Notes: generated by a model from the letters alone, not told the origin. Shown: positions 16,990 to 28,352, numbered from the stretch's first letter. The stretch is 64,000 nt of DNA from Syntrophobacteraceae bacterium (GCA_018053185.1 JAGPLX010000005.1:1-64000), one strand, 5' to 3'. Program-made: numbers and translations.

Positions 16990-17547
16990 TTACGAGGGAG
17001 ACCCGAAGTAACGCCGCGTGACCTGCTCCCATCGATGCTGGGCTTTCAGGATGAGTTCACAGACTTCCCGGCACGCTCCACGTCCGCCCGCAGCCTTCGT
17101 CACGTAGTGGGCGTAGGGAAAGAGGTGGGTAACGGCACCGGCAACGGCCACCGAAAACCCCACCCGGCGCATCACGGGGATGTCGATGAGATCGTCGCCC
17201 ATGAAACCCACCTCCTCGTCTCTCAAGTTTACATCGGACAAAAGCTTCTCATAAACGTCCATCTTGACCCTGGCATCCTGGTACAGCCTCGTAATCCCAA
17301 GACACTCGGCCCGGTGTTCCACCGCCCGGCACGACCGCCCACTGATCCAGGCCACCTCGATTCCCGCCCTTTGGAGCAATTTGATCCCATGACCGTCCTG
17401 AACATCGAAAGCCTTGATTTCCAATCCGGTGTCCAGGTAAATGATCCGACCGTCGGTAAGGACGCCGTCTACGTCGAAAATCATCATGCGTAGGGGAAGA
17501 ATCCGCGCCCGGAGGCTCTCATCCACGTCCAAAGCCAACTGAACCAT
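16990..17547 (-). CDS. kdsC: 3-deoxy-D-manno-octulosonate 8-phosphate phosphatase
   Basis: KdsC dephosphorylates Kdo-8-phosphate to Kdo, the inner-core sugar of LPS. It is a C0-type HAD phosphatase of 185 residues with motif I MMIFDVDGVLTDG (residues 21-33), AWISGRSCRAVEHR for motif II, and the motif III/IV region EEVGFMGDDLIDIPVMRRVG. Tetrameric KdsC enzymes lack a cap domain, which fits the short length. The start at 17547 has AAGGA six bases upstream. It lies downstream of kdsA. Confidence 0.94.
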   Translation of the reverse strand: MVQLALDVDESLRARILPLRMMIFDVDGVLTDGRIIYLDTGLEIKAFDVQDGHGIKLLQRAGIEVAWISGRSCRAVEHRAECLGITRLYQDARVKMDVYEKLLSDVNLRDEEVGFMGDDLIDIPVMRRVGFSVAVAGAVTHLFPYAHYVTKAAGGRGACREVCELILKAQHRWEQVTRRYFGSPS

Positions 17548-17868
17548 ATCTTTTCCTTATTTGGCACGAACACACCGCAAAATCCCCAGGATCGCGAGGA
17601 CGGCTCCCGGGGTCCATACCCCCAATCGCGCAGCCCATCACTCGTTTTGGACCGGCTTCACAGGCCCGTGCGAATGAAAATTCATTCTGTCGCGGGTCCA
17701 GCCGAGTGCGGCTCCGTGGACGGAGGGAGCTCCCAGTCCAAACCCCATCCCCCCCGAAAGATTTCCCCTGACCATTGCCTGTGGGGTTGCACTCCTTGCT
17801 CCAAGCAGTGGGTTTCGCTCCGCCCGTCCCCGGGGCCTTCCGCGCATCCGGCGCTACCGGTTTGCTTT
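17548..17868. other. Gap between kdsA and kdsC without a recognisable gene
   Basis: This GC-rich interval of about 320 bases lies between kdsC and kdsA. A minus-strand frame crosses it but starts inside kdsA and has no family features, so it is not called. No terminator or RNA structure is evident. Confidence 0.4.
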
Positions 17869-18696
17869 CTAGGACCGCACTGCGTGATGAATACGCAACA
17901 AGCGCTCCAGCAAACGCGGTAAATCCGACAAGGGAAGACAATTGGGGCCGTCACAAAGTGCCTGATCCGGGGATTGGTGCAACTCGAGGAAGATCCCATG
18001 AGCCCCGGCGGCCACGGCAGCCTGCGCAAGCGGTGCCACAAACCGGCGTTGCCCGCCCGAACAGTTGCCTTGGCCGCCCGGCAGCTGAACGCTGTGAGTG
18101 GCGTCCATCACCACGGGAAAATCCCACTGGCTGAGGAAAGCAATGGAACGCATGTCCACCACCAGGTTGTTGTAGCCGAACGTTGCCCCTCGCTCGGTGA
18201 TCAAAATCCGCTCGTTTCCTGTTTGAAGGATCTTTTCGACTACCGATTTCATATCCCAGGGAGCCAGGAACTGGGCTTTCTTCACGTTCACCGGCTTTCC
18301 CGTTCTTCCGGCGGCAAGAAGTAGATCCGTTTGTCTGGCCAGAAAGGCCGGGATTTGAATGACGTCCACCATCTCGGCGACGGGTTCCACTTCTTCCACC
18401 GAATGGACATCCGTCAAAACGGGGATCCCGGTCTGCTCTCGAACCAGGGAGAGGATCCGGGTCCCCTTTTTCAGTCCGGGTCCACGGTAAGAATGGACGG
18501 AAGTCCGGTTGGCCTTATCGTAGGAAGCCTTGAATATGCAAGGAATCTGCAGTTGTTGACAGGAATCCTTGAGAAAATTCGCAATGTGAAGAGCCATGCT
18601 TTCCGATTCGATGACACAAGGCCCACCGATGATGAAGAGCCGCTCTTTTCCTATGGTTTGTCCCAATAGTTGAAATTCCGGCACGGTATCTCCCAT
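17869..18696 (-). CDS. kdsA: 3-deoxy-8-phosphooctulonate synthase
   Basis: KdsA condenses PEP with arabinose 5-phosphate to give Kdo-8-phosphate for LPS. The 275-residue product has FIIGGPCVIES at the N-terminus, IFKASYDKANRTS with active-site Lys and Asn, TDVHS, IQIPAFLARQTDLL and the later ATHSVQLPGG. The ATG at 18696 fits the usual N-terminus; an in-frame start lies 12 codons upstream. It is downstream of pyrG and upstream of kdsC. Confidence 0.96.
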   Translation of the reverse strand: MGDTVPEFQLLGQTIGKERLFIIGGPCVIESESMALHIANFLKDSCQQLQIPCIFKASYDKANRTSVHSYRGPGLKKGTRILSLVREQTGIPVLTDVHSVEEVEPVAEMVDVIQIPAFLARQTDLLLAAGRTGKPVNVKKAQFLAPWDMKSVVEKILQTGNERILITERGATFGYNNLVVDMRSIAFLSQWDFPVVMDATHSVQLPGGQGNCSGGQRRFVAPLAQAAVAAGAHGIFLELHQSPDQALCDGPNCLPLSDLPRLLERLLRIHHAVRS

Positions 18697-18872
18697 ATGC
18701 GCTAAAGAGTTCGTGTGTATCAACGGGGCCACGAGCGCAAACCGCCTTCTCTAAAAAGATTCCCCTCCTCGACACGCCCATCAGGAGACTCAAACAGGAT
18801 GATCCTCCGTAGCGCAACATAAAGAAAGGGCTATACCCACCACAAGCGGAGGCTGAATTGCTTTGTAGTGTT

Positions 18873-20570
<1,698 letters not shown>

Positions 20571-20602
20571 CTAAGAAAACGCCATACTTCGGAACGTGTT
20601 GC

Positions 20603-20630
20603 AGTATAGCAAAGGGAAGACCAAAGTCAA
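20603..20630 (-). promoter_or_regulatory. Sigma-70-type promoter of the pyrG-kds-lpt-rpoN block
   Basis: On the minus strand, TTGACT (20625-20630) and TATACT (20603-20608) are separated by 16 bases. They match the -35/-10 consensus at 5 of 6 and 5 of 6 positions. Transcription would start near 20596, about 50 bases before pyrG. Confidence 0.65.
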
Positions 20631-21054
20631 TCTTGGCCCAGGATTCGATTTCTGCCTCCGATCAAGGGGAAGGGCCCGCAAAGTCGCGCCCTGGGGGATG
20701 GACCACACGAGAGGGTTTCTCCCCGGCACACTGGGTGAAAATCCTGCGTGCATTCATGAACCGCTCTCACATCTTTCGGGGGACGGTGCCCCAGCCGGGG
20801 GCCCCGTCGGTCGGGATTTGCAGGGCACGCCCAGGTTTCCGAGGAGCGGGCCGCAAAAGTCCGTTCACTCATTTGGCCGGGCGGTACTTGGGCATACACA
20901 ACCCCACAGGATCATGCTTGTGGCAATTTTCCCTTGCAATTTGTCCTGGGATGACGTAGTTATCACAGGGCAGTCGTACCAATTTCTTGCAATCTCTCCG
21001 CAATTCGTGTTGTTGCCTGTACGTGGCCAGGGTTCGAGATCAAGGATTTGCAAG
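20631..21054. other. Divergent intergenic region between pyrG and the CBS-domain gene
   Basis: Apart from the pyrG promoter, this GC-rich stretch shows no gene. A plus-strand frame continuous with the downstream CBS gene starts at 20596, but its translation before 21055 is low-complexity and does not resemble the family. Confidence 0.4.
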
Positions 21055-21663
21055 GTGAATGTCGGCCAGTGGATGACCACCAAAGTTGTTACCATCAGGA
21101 AAGAATCTTCCATCCAGGAAGCCCTGGCGGTGATGAAGCGGGATTCCATCCGTCACCTCCCCGTAGTGGACAGGGACGGGACTTTGCTGGGCTGGGTGAC
21201 GGATGCCGACCTGCGTGGAGTGCTCATCGCCTCCATGCTGGAAGAGCTGACCCTGGAAGATGTCATGGTACGCAAGCCTCACGTGGCTTTCCCCGACATG
21301 CCACTGGAGGAAGCCGCACGACTCATCCTGGAGAAAAGAATCGGTGGATTGCCTGTGGTGATGAACGGCAAACTGGTGGGCGTCATTACGGTGGTGGACA
21401 TCCTGACGGCTTTCATCACCATGATCGGGATGTTGAGCCAGTCGTCCCGCCTGGATGTAAAAATCACAAAGCCGGGCACTCCTCTGGATGAGATCACTCG
21501 ATTGATTCGGCATCATGATGCGGAAGTGATCAGCATCTGCCACCTACCGGGTCAGCAGCACCAGGATCAAATCTACTCGGTTCGTTTGAAGAAATGCAAT
21601 CTCCAACCCATTGTGACCGACCTCCAGGACAACGGGATTGAAGTAGTTTCCTCGATTCCTTAA
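21055..21663 (+). CDS. CBS-domain protein with C-terminal ACT-like region
   Basis: The 202-residue product has two CBS motifs. The first covers about residues 5-60 (WMTTKVVTIRKESSIQEAL, then SIRHLPVVDRDGTLLGWVTD). The second covers about 75-125 (VMVRKPHVAFPDMPLEEAARL, then GGLPVVMNGKLVGVITVVDIL). The last 65 residues look ACT-like. CBS pairs bind adenine nucleotides and act as energy sensors. The GTG at 21055 was chosen because AAGGA lies eight bases upstream and family members begin with a short strand before W-M-T. It is monocistronic; the partner is unknown. Confidence 0.85.
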   Translation: MNVGQWMTTKVVTIRKESSIQEALAVMKRDSIRHLPVVDRDGTLLGWVTDADLRGVLIASMLEELTLEDVMVRKPHVAFPDMPLEEAARLILEKRIGGLPVVMNGKLVGVITVVDILTAFITMIGMLSQSSRLDVKITKPGTPLDEITRLIRHHDAEVISICHLPGQQHQDQIYSVRLKKCNLQPIVTDLQDNGIEVVSSIP

Positions 21664-22266
21664 CAGACCCACCACATGGCAACAGCCTGCAGTCGGGATC
21701 GTTCCGGCTGTCGTCCCCTCTGATTCCATTTGGCTCCCCTCTGCTGGGCATCGGCTTCTCGGTACTCCTCGGGGAGCTTGCGTCGGTTTCATACGGCATT
21801 CGCCCCCGATGCAGGCGGAGAATTCGCTCGTCGCGTGAGGATCTTAATTCCCTCTTCTCACCACGCCTCGGGGGCTCATCGTTCTGCCGGGGTGCGCTCA
21901 CGCGGGCCTGATCCACATTCTGAACCATGCCATCGAACGGACGGGGGGGAGGAGCGAATCCTCGCCGTTCCGGGCGGAACCCACCTTGGATCCCCAACCG
22001 GAAGGCACCCCTCGAACTCTGCGACACCACAAGGTGGAGTCGCCGGCCGGCCGTCGAGTTTCGAGACCACTTCTCCTCCGGTCATGTAGAGTTTGTGTTG
22101 ACCGTGCTTTCCGAATATGCTTCGACCATATGCATTGCAATAATTACGCTGGTGTTATATGTGGAGACCAAAGGCAGTGTTTCGACGCATCCAGGTTCTT
22201 CGGGGAAGGCGGGTACGAATTCAAGGCCGAACAGGATCGGAAACGGGAGGGATCGACGGATGCTTT
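21664..22266. other. Intergenic region ahead of the liv operon
   Basis: No protein-like frame or RNA is recognised in these 600 bases. A weak promoter candidate (TTGCAA at 22135-22140, TATATG at 22156-22161, 15-base spacing) lies about 100 bases before the liv operon. Confidence 0.35.
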
Positions 22267-23460
22267 ATGCTGCGACTCCGAGCTGGATTGGGGATTTTTC
22301 TTTGCCTGGTGTTCTACGGGTTTCCCACCGCCGGATCTGCTGTTCGGATCGGCGAGATCAACCCCCTGACCGGAAAACTGGCGGAGCACGGCGGGGACAT
22401 CCACCAGGGGATCCTGTACGCAGTGGAAGAGGTCAATGCCCGTGGAGGAATTTCCGGAGAGCCGGTAGAGTTGGTGAGCCGGGACGACCAGAGCCTGCCC
22501 GAAGTGGCTGTCAACCAGGCGGAGGAGCTTTTATACAGGGCTGGTGTGATCGGTCTGGTGGGAGGGTATGTTGACTCCCTGGTTGGCCCCATCAGTGAGC
22601 TTGCGGCCAAACACCGGGTCCCCTATGTAGCGGCCGCCAGCCTCCAGCGCTCCCTGACCCAGAGACGAAGGAACCCGTTTTTCTTCCGAGTATCTCAACT
22701 AGGGGGCATAGTCCAGCCACTGTGTGATTTCGTCCTCGAGAGCGTTCGCCCAAAGCAGGTGGCCATTCTTTATGCCGCAACCCCCGGCTCCTCCGAATTT
22801 GGGGAAGACGTGAAAAGCCGTCTCGAGAAGAAAGGGGTCCAGGTTTCTCTCTACGAGAAATTCCGCCCGGGCTCTCCGGATTTTTCCTCCCTTCTCCTGA
22901 AGATCCAGGAATATCAACCCGACCTTCTCATCTCGGGGGGCTTCTTCCCCGACCACATTGTTTTGATCCGTCAGGCCAGGGAACGGCATGTCCCCCTGCG
23001 ATCCTACCTCGGCCCTTGGGGGATCGCCCATCCCACGCTCATCCGTGAGATGGGGAACATGAGCGAGAATTTGCTGGGGATGTGCGCCTGGAATCCCGGC
23101 ATCACTCTTCCGGGCACGGAGAGGGAATCCACGGCATTTGTGGAGAGTTTCGTCCATCGCTTTCGGAAAGTCCCCAATTCCACCGTCATGCACGGTTACA
23201 CATCGGCCAGAGCATTGCTGGCGGCCATCCAAAGAGCTTCCGAGAAGGGGGTGACATTGACGGGCGGTGCCGTTTCCGAGGAGCTCAGGACTCTGGAGTT
23301 GATGCTTCCCATGGAACGCCTTGCCTTCGACGAGAACGGGGACCCCAAGTATTATCAGCAGGTGATTGTTCAAATCCAGGAGGGTCAAATGGTATCGGTT
23401 TTCCCCCCGGGCCGGGCTGTCGCATCGATTCGTTTCCCCGGCATTACCGGCATTAAATGA
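22267..23460 (+). CDS. livK: Branched-chain amino acid ABC transporter, substrate-binding protein
   Basis: This is the periplasmic receptor of a Leu/Ile/Val-type (HAAT) ABC importer. The 397-residue product has a signal peptide (LRAGLGIFLCLVFYGFPTAG) followed by the mature start VRIGEINPLTGKLAEHGGDI. It then shows the periplasmic-binding type-I fold: PVELVSRDDQSLPEVAVNQA, VIGLVGGYVDS and a YTSARALLAAIQRA hinge region near the C-terminus. The ATG at 22267 places the signal peptide at the very N-terminus; the frame continues upstream without sense. The four transporter components follow on the same strand. Confidence 0.92.
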   Translation: MLRLRAGLGIFLCLVFYGFPTAGSAVRIGEINPLTGKLAEHGGDIHQGILYAVEEVNARGGISGEPVELVSRDDQSLPEVAVNQAEELLYRAGVIGLVGGYVDSLVGPISELAAKHRVPYVAAASLQRSLTQRRRNPFFFRVSQLGGIVQPLCDFVLESVRPKQVAILYAATPGSSEFGEDVKSRLEKKGVQVSLYEKFRPGSPDFSSLLLKIQEYQPDLLISGGFFPDHIVLIRQARERHVPLRSYLGPWGIAHPTLIREMGNMSENLLGMCAWNPGITLPGTERESTAFVESFVHRFRKVPNSTVMHGYTSARALLAAIQRASEKGVTLTGGAVSEELRTLELMLPMERLAFDENGDPKYYQQVIVQIQEGQMVSVFPPGRAVASIRFPGITGIK

Positions 23461-23544
23461 GACCGAAGGCTGTCCCGACATGAGCATTTCGCGTGTCGGA
23501 CGGAAGAATCTTTTGCAAGCTCGACGCGAGGCGGGACCATTCCC

Positions 23545-24414
23545 ATGTGGTTGCAGCTGGCGCTCAATGCCTTTTCCCTGGGTTCCTTTTACGCACTCAT
23601 CGCCCTGGGTTTTTCCATTATCTTCGGGGTCACTCGTGCCTTAAATCTGGCGCATGGGGAGATGATGCTGGTGGCCGGATACCTGGCCTATGTCCTGGGG
23701 AATTACTGGGAGATCCCTTTCTTCTGGACACTTCCCGCATGCATGCTTGGTCTCCTCTTTCTGGCCGTGTTACTCCGGGCTCTGCTTCAGTACCTCGGGG
23801 AGCCGTATGAACTGAATTCACTGGTCGTGACCTTTGGGTTGGCCCTCGTCCTTCAAAATGGCATGCTGTTCTTGTTTTCGGCCGACTATCGCATGATCCG
23901 GACGGCGGAAACACCCTGGACCTTTCCTTCGGCGCATATAACCTTGACCCAGCTCCAGGCATGGCTCATTTCACTGTCACTGCTGGCAACCTTTTTCGTG
24001 TTTCTGCTTCTGCAAAAAACCCTCCTGGGGAAAGCACTGCGGGCCACCATCCAGGATCGGGAGGCAGCGAGTCTGGCTGGAATTCCCGTCGAACGCATGA
24101 GCGTGATCGCTTTCGCCCTGGGAGGACTCCTGATCGGGCTGGCCGGACCTCTCTACGGTTGCACCGCCTATCTGCATCCCTGGGGTGGGATGGAGGCCAC
24201 CCTGATAGCCATCGTGATTACCATTTTTGCGGGAGTCGGACGTATCCGTGCGATATTGCTGGGCGGGTGGGCACTGGGTCTCGTCGAGTCCCTGACGGTG
24301 ATCTTTCTGGGAACTAATTGGCGTGAGCTCGTGAGCACCCTGGTACTCATCTCCCTCCTCATTTTGCGACCCGGGGGTCTCCCGCGGGTGAGCTCCAGGC
24401 TATCGAGACCATGA
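23545..24414 (+). CDS. livH: Branched-chain amino acid ABC transporter permease LivH
   Basis: The 289-residue membrane protein has about eight helices. It starts with LALNAFSLGSFYALIALGFSIIFGVTRALNLAHGEMMLVAGYLAY, the LivH N-terminal signature. The EAA-like loop lies near residue 175 (REAASLAGIPVERMSVIAF). It forms the heteromeric channel with LivM. Its TGA stop overlaps the livM ATG as ATGA. Confidence 0.95.
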   Translation: MWLQLALNAFSLGSFYALIALGFSIIFGVTRALNLAHGEMMLVAGYLAYVLGNYWEIPFFWTLPACMLGLLFLAVLLRALLQYLGEPYELNSLVVTFGLALVLQNGMLFLFSADYRMIRTAETPWTFPSAHITLTQLQAWLISLSLLATFFVFLLLQKTLLGKALRATIQDREAASLAGIPVERMSVIAFALGGLLIGLAGPLYGCTAYLHPWGGMEATLIAIVITIFAGVGRIRAILLGGWALGLVESLTVIFLGTNWRELVSTLVLISLLILRPGGLPRVSSRLSRP

Positions 24415-25385
24415 AGAAGCCTCTCAGATCCCAAGATTTGTTTATATTCGCCTTGGTGGTGTTCTTTCTCCTGTGGCCCTTGGCGAAGATGGGAACGGCT
24501 CTCCATTACCGCGTGTTGGGATTCGCCTTCTACTACGGCACCCTGGCTTTCGCATGGAACCTTCTGGCTCTAACGGGCGTGGTATCCCTGGGACACGCAG
24601 CTTTTTTTGGTTTGGGAGCCTACGGATCGGCACTTTTGGACCATTATTGGAGGCTTTCTCCGTGTGTCACCATTTTGGCCGGAGGTCTTCTGGGTGCGAG
24701 CTACGGCATCCTTTGGCACCTCGCATTCAGAAAGCTGCGGGGAGCTCCCTTCGCCCTTGCAACCCTGGCGTCGGTGGAGATTCCGAAAATCCTCATCGAC
24801 AACTGGGATCGTGTCACGCTTGGATCTCAGGGCATCACCGGCATCGCGGATATTCCTTCCCTGCGATGGGGAGGAACGGTGATCCGGTTCAGCCAAGATC
24901 CCGAAGCCCTGTACTACCTGCTCTTCACGTGGATGCTCGTGACAGGCTGGGTCCACTGGAAGGCAATTCGATCCCGCTGGGGCTGGGCCATCCGGGCCAT
25001 TCGCGAGGACGAAATCGCCGCCGCCGGCCTCGGGGTAAACGTCCATCGCACCCGTTTTCACGCCCTGCTGTTGAGTGCCCTTTTCACGGCTCTATGCGGA
25101 GCCCTCTATCCTCACATGATCGGTCTGGTGGAACCCTCCCTGGTGTTCAGCCTTCATATGTCCGCGTTGCCGCTGATTTTTAGCATCTTTGGAGGTACGT
25201 ATCAGCCCCATGGTCCGATCCTGGGGGCACTGATTCTCTATCCTCTGGATCAACTTTTGTTCCATTCCCTGTTGCCCGTGGGACATGCCGCGGTTTATGG
25301 TCTGGTGGTGATCCTTGCTCTTCTGTTCTTCCCCCGCGGAGTGGGAGCATGGCTGCAGTCAAGACTCAGGTCTGCCTGGAATTGA
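24411..25385 (+). CDS. livM: Branched-chain amino acid ABC transporter permease LivM
   Basis: The 324-residue second permease contains the family motif ALTGVVSLGHAAFFGLGAYG (near residue 45) and the cytoplasmic EAA-like loop WGWAIRAIREDEIAAAGLGVNVHRT. A GGTYQPHGPILGALIL segment precedes the last helix. It overlaps livH by 4 bases and livG by 37 bases. Confidence 0.95.
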   Translation: MKKPLRSQDLFIFALVVFFLLWPLAKMGTALHYRVLGFAFYYGTLAFAWNLLALTGVVSLGHAAFFGLGAYGSALLDHYWRLSPCVTILAGGLLGASYGILWHLAFRKLRGAPFALATLASVEIPKILIDNWDRVTLGSQGITGIADIPSLRWGGTVIRFSQDPEALYYLLFTWMLVTGWVHWKAIRSRWGWAIRAIREDEIAAAGLGVNVHRTRFHALLLSALFTALCGALYPHMIGLVEPSLVFSLHMSALPLIFSIFGGTYQPHGPILGALILYPLDQLLFHSLLPVGHAAVYGLVVILALLFFPRGVGAWLQSRLRSAWN

Positions 25386-26140
25386 CACACATCGGGATCG
25401 GGTTTCATGGGATTCCCGTGCTGAGGGATATCGGGTTCAGGGTCGAAGAGCAGGAGATCGTGAGCATCATCGGCCCCAACGGCGCAGGGAAGACCACCCT
25501 GTTCAACATTATCGGAGGACACCTGCAGCCGGACCGGGGGACGGTCCTCTATCGCGGAGAGGACATCACCCGTTGGCCTCCTCATCGCATTTGCCACAAG
25601 GGGATCGGACGGACCTTCCAAATCGCACGGCCTTTTCCGGAAATGACGTCCCTGGAAAACGTCATGGTGGGCGTCGTTTTCGGGAAAAGTGGCCGTACCG
25701 CGGCAACTTCTCCCAGAGACGAGGCGATGGGAATCCTGGAAACCGTCCAGCTGGAACACAAGGCTCTGCTCCCAGCCATGGAGCTGACTCTCTCCGAGTT
25801 GCGGAGACTGGAGCTGGCACGGGCCCTGGCCACCAGGCCGAAACTGCTTTTGTTGGACGAAATCGCGGCGGGGTTGAGTCCTCAAGCCGTGAAACAGGCC
25901 GTGGAGCTCGTCAGGCAGCTCCGCGACCGAGGTCTCACCCTTCTCATCATAGATCACTTTCTGAATCTCACAGCGAAGGTGTCGGATCGCCTGGTGGCTC
26001 TGGACCAGGGAGAAAAGATCATGGAAGGGACCCCTTCGGAGGTCCTTCAGTGTCCGGAGGTCATATCGACCTACCTGGGGGAACACAGGCAAAGAACCGC
26101 GAGGAATGAAAACAGCGAGGTCGTTTCCAAACCCAGGTGA
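25349..26140 (+). CDS. livG: Branched-chain amino acid ABC transporter ATPase LivG
   Basis: The 263-residue ATPase has Walker A GPNGAGKTTLFN, GIGRTFQIARPF at the Q-loop, Walker B LLLLDEIAAGLSP and an H-loop in LLIIDHFLNL. The usual ABC signature LSGGQ is replaced by LTLSELRRLELARAL, which is seen in many LivG proteins (LSYGxQR-type variation) but here lacks the double glycine. The start overlaps the end of livM by 37 bases. Confidence 0.93.
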   Translation: MAAVKTQVCLELTHIGIGFHGIPVLRDIGFRVEEQEIVSIIGPNGAGKTTLFNIIGGHLQPDRGTVLYRGEDITRWPPHRICHKGIGRTFQIARPFPEMTSLENVMVGVVFGKSGRTAATSPRDEAMGILETVQLEHKALLPAMELTLSELRRLELARALATRPKLLLLDEIAAGLSPQAVKQAVELVRQLRDRGLTLLIIDHFLNLTAKVSDRLVALDQGEKIMEGTPSEVLQCPEVISTYLGEHRQRTARNENSEVVSKPR

Positions 26141-26897
26141 TTTGGAGCCTGTCTGCGGTCCCATCCTGAAGGTGGAGAACCTCTCGGCTTCCTATCCGGG
26201 ATTTCCCGTCCTGGAAAACATCCATCTGAGTATCCGTCCCGCCCGGATCGCGGCCCTGGTGGGACCCAACGGGGCTGGGAAAACCACGCTGCTCAAGGTC
26301 CTCGGGGGATTGTTGCCGCCAAAATCCGGACGAATCCTGTTTTGCGGGCAACCCATTGAATCCCTTCCAGCTCACCAGGTAGCAAGAAGGGGCATGATCT
26401 ACGTACCGGAAGGCATGAGAGTCTTCCCCGAGATGAGTGTCCTGGAAAACCTTGAGGTCGGGGCGTACCTCCATCGCAAGACCTTATCCGATCAGCTCGA
26501 ACTGGTGTTTCGTCTCTTTCCGGAGCTTCATGAAAAACGAAACTCCCCCTCGGGTAATTTGAGTGGCGGGGAGCAGCATATGCTCACCTTGGCCCGTGGT
26601 CTTGTGGGGAAAGCTCGTCTCTTGCTGCTGGACGATCCCTTCATGAACCTCAGTCCCAAGATCATCCGGAGATTTTGTGAGGCTTTCCGGCTCTTGAGCC
26701 AGAAGGGGGTAACCCTCTTCATCGCCAGCCAGCACGTGCGCAGGATCCTCCACGCCGCAGACCCGGCCTTCCTCATCGAGGACGGCCGTATCACCTTGTC
26801 GGGACCGGGTCCCGAAATACTGGGGGATGCTCACCTCCAGGACGTTTTGTTGGGTTCCCTCCCCGAACAGGTCCGGGAACCAGATCCTTCCCTTTAA
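26106..26897 (+). CDS. livF: Branched-chain amino acid ABC transporter ATPase LivF
   Basis: The 263-residue second ATPase has LSASYPGFPVLENIHLSI, Walker A GPNGAGKTTLLK, YVPEGMRVFPEMSVLENLEVGA (a LivF hallmark), a canonical signature LSGGEQHMLTLARGL and Walker B LLLLDDPFMNLSP. In Walker B the catalytic Glu position reads Asp-Asp-Pro instead of the usual Asp-Glu-Pro, which would be expected to lower hydrolysis at that site. It overlaps livG by 35 bases and ends the operon. Confidence 0.93.
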   Translation: MKTARSFPNPGDLEPVCGPILKVENLSASYPGFPVLENIHLSIRPARIAALVGPNGAGKTTLLKVLGGLLPPKSGRILFCGQPIESLPAHQVARRGMIYVPEGMRVFPEMSVLENLEVGAYLHRKTLSDQLELVFRLFPELHEKRNSPSGNLSGGEQHMLTLARGLVGKARLLLLDDPFMNLSPKIIRRFCEAFRLLSQKGVTLFIASQHVRRILHAADPAFLIEDGRITLSGPGPEILGDAHLQDVLLGSLPEQVREPDPSL

Positions 26898-26927
26898 AGG
26901 ATTTCATTCATGCATGAACGAAGGACG

Positions 26928-27929
26928 TCATGTAATTTGGAGAATGAGGTCCGTCAAGGCCGAGGGCGGGTCCGAAGGGATCGTGGTCTCGCTCCAATCC
27001 AGAACTTCCTCCTCTTTCCAGTAGTCCTGGAAGATCCGGACATGGGGACCTCGGGGGGCCCACACTTCCGGGTTGGTCGGTCCGAAGATCACAATGGATG
27101 GCGCGCCCACGACGGCCGCCAAGTGGCTTGCTCCGGAATCATTTCCGCAATAGAAGCGGGATTCCCCGAGAAAAGCCGCCAGGCTCACAAGAGAGGGCTG
27201 CTCGAGGTGGTGACATCCCCAGCGCCGTGCCGCCTGGGGAAATTCCCTCAATGCAGCGTCTGCGGGCCCCGTGATCACAATCACCGGTCCGGCCTTGATC
27301 CGGAAAAGCCACCCCAGAAGAGACCACCAGCGCTTCAGGGGCCAAACCTTTTTCAGACCACCGCTCCCCGGATGAATGAAGATGGGTTTCCCGCCGTTTT
27401 CTCCACCATGCGTCTTGATCCACCTTCGCACCGTTTGCTTCTCCGGTTGTGGAGGATCGATGCGAGGGATTCCGACACAAAAGGGCCAACCCAAAGGACG
27501 TAACTGGTCTGCAAGGAACTCTACCACGGATTGGTGAACATCGGGTCCGGGGAAGGACTGAATCCAGTGAACCGAGCCCCGGCATCTCCGGGCCAGGCGA
27601 TCAGCCAGAACCTTGCTGCTCGCTTGCCCGAAAAGAAATAGGGTGTCCGCCTCGGAGAGGGAAGCTGGAAGTACTGCCTTCTCCCAAAGTTGATCGTGAT
27701 AAAAAGGAGTAAGAGCTGAACCATCACTGGAATGAACGGATCTCAGGTAAGGTTTTCCGGCAAGGAGCGAGCCGAACTCGCTTCTGCACCACAAGTCAAT
27801 GCAAACTTCCGGGTCCGTCTCGTGGAATCCTTCGAGTACGGGGAGAGTCAACAGAAAGTCTCCCAGCGCTCCCTGGTGAATGACCGCCAGTCTGCGCCCG
27901 ATACCGGAACGTCGGGATGCGCCTTTCAT
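26928..27929 (-). CDS. Glycosyltransferase family 9 (LPS heptosyltransferase-like)
   Basis: The 333-residue product is a GT-B enzyme of family 9, the ADP-heptose:LPS heptosyltransferases of the LPS core. Visible features are the N-terminal LAVIHQGALGDFLLTLPVLEGF, the mid-protein IFIHPGSGGLKKVWPLKRWW that begins the donor-binding domain, and YCGNDSGASHLAAVVGAPSIVIFGPTNP near the C-terminus. The usual D-x-x-G pattern is preserved as NDSGASH. The gene stands alone on the minus strand beside the liv operon. Confidence 0.88.
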   Translation of the reverse strand: MKGASRRSGIGRRLAVIHQGALGDFLLTLPVLEGFHETDPEVCIDLWCRSEFGSLLAGKPYLRSVHSSDGSALTPFYHDQLWEKAVLPASLSEADTLFLFGQASSKVLADRLARRCRGSVHWIQSFPGPDVHQSVVEFLADQLRPLGWPFCVGIPRIDPPQPEKQTVRRWIKTHGGENGGKPIFIHPGSGGLKKVWPLKRWWSLLGWLFRIKAGPVIVITGPADAALREFPQAARRWGCHHLEQPSLVSLAAFLGESRFYCGNDSGASHLAAVVGAPSIVIFGPTNPEVWAPRGPHVRIFQDYWKEEEVLDWSETTIPSDPPSALTDLILQIT

Positions 27930-28076
27930 GCAACATCACTCCCTTCGGTTCGAGCCCGGTGTCCCCCGGACTCGATACCGCCCGGAACCCGTCCCGCCTT
28001 AGCAAGAGCATATTCACAAACGCAGAAGGAGCGGGACAAGTCGGCTCGGTCCTCGGCGAAACTCGCCGCTCCGAAG

Positions 28077-28352
28077 CTATTCTTTGCCCAGTTTTTGATC
28101 GGACCATCGCTTGAGGAAGCGGGAAATCCTGGACACCACAGGAGCTGGAGCAAGGGGTTTAGGCAGGACTCCCTGTTGCTCGAGGGCCTGCCGTAGGCAG
28201 TGTTTCACATGTTCGCAAGACAGACAGCGGGCTTGAGGCTGGATGATCCCGGTTTCGTCCCTGGGACACACTTGGCTGGGGTCTCCGAAGCAGGCAGGAA
28301 GATCCTTGGGGGAAGAAAGGAACTGGCTGTTGTCTTTCGAAAGATCGCTCAT
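28077..28352 (-). CDS. Small Cys-rich protein, function unknown
   Basis: A 91-residue product starts at the ATG 28352. It carries four closely spaced cysteines in a zinc- or cluster-type pattern: VCPRDETGIIQPQARC followed by LSCEHVKHCL, with one more Cys upstream (PACFGD). The C-terminus is basic and proline-rich. I recognise no named family. It lies 40 bases downstream of khpA on the same strand, so the two are probably co-transcribed. The metal-site idea is inference. Confidence 0.6.
   Translation of the reverse strand: MSDLSKDNSQFLSSPKDLPACFGDPSQVCPRDETGIIQPQARCLSCEHVKHCLRQALEQQGVLPKPLAPAPVVSRISRFLKRWSDQKLGKE

Noticed and set aside
17519-17941. Minus-strand reading frame between kdsA and kdsC
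   Set aside because: It begins inside kdsA, overlaps kdsC, and has low-complexity composition with no family features.
20913-20945. Possible sigma-54 promoter (TGGCA...TTGCA) ahead of the CBS-domain gene
   Set aside because: The GG and GC elements are separated by 12 bases instead of 10, so the spacing is wrong for sigma-54.
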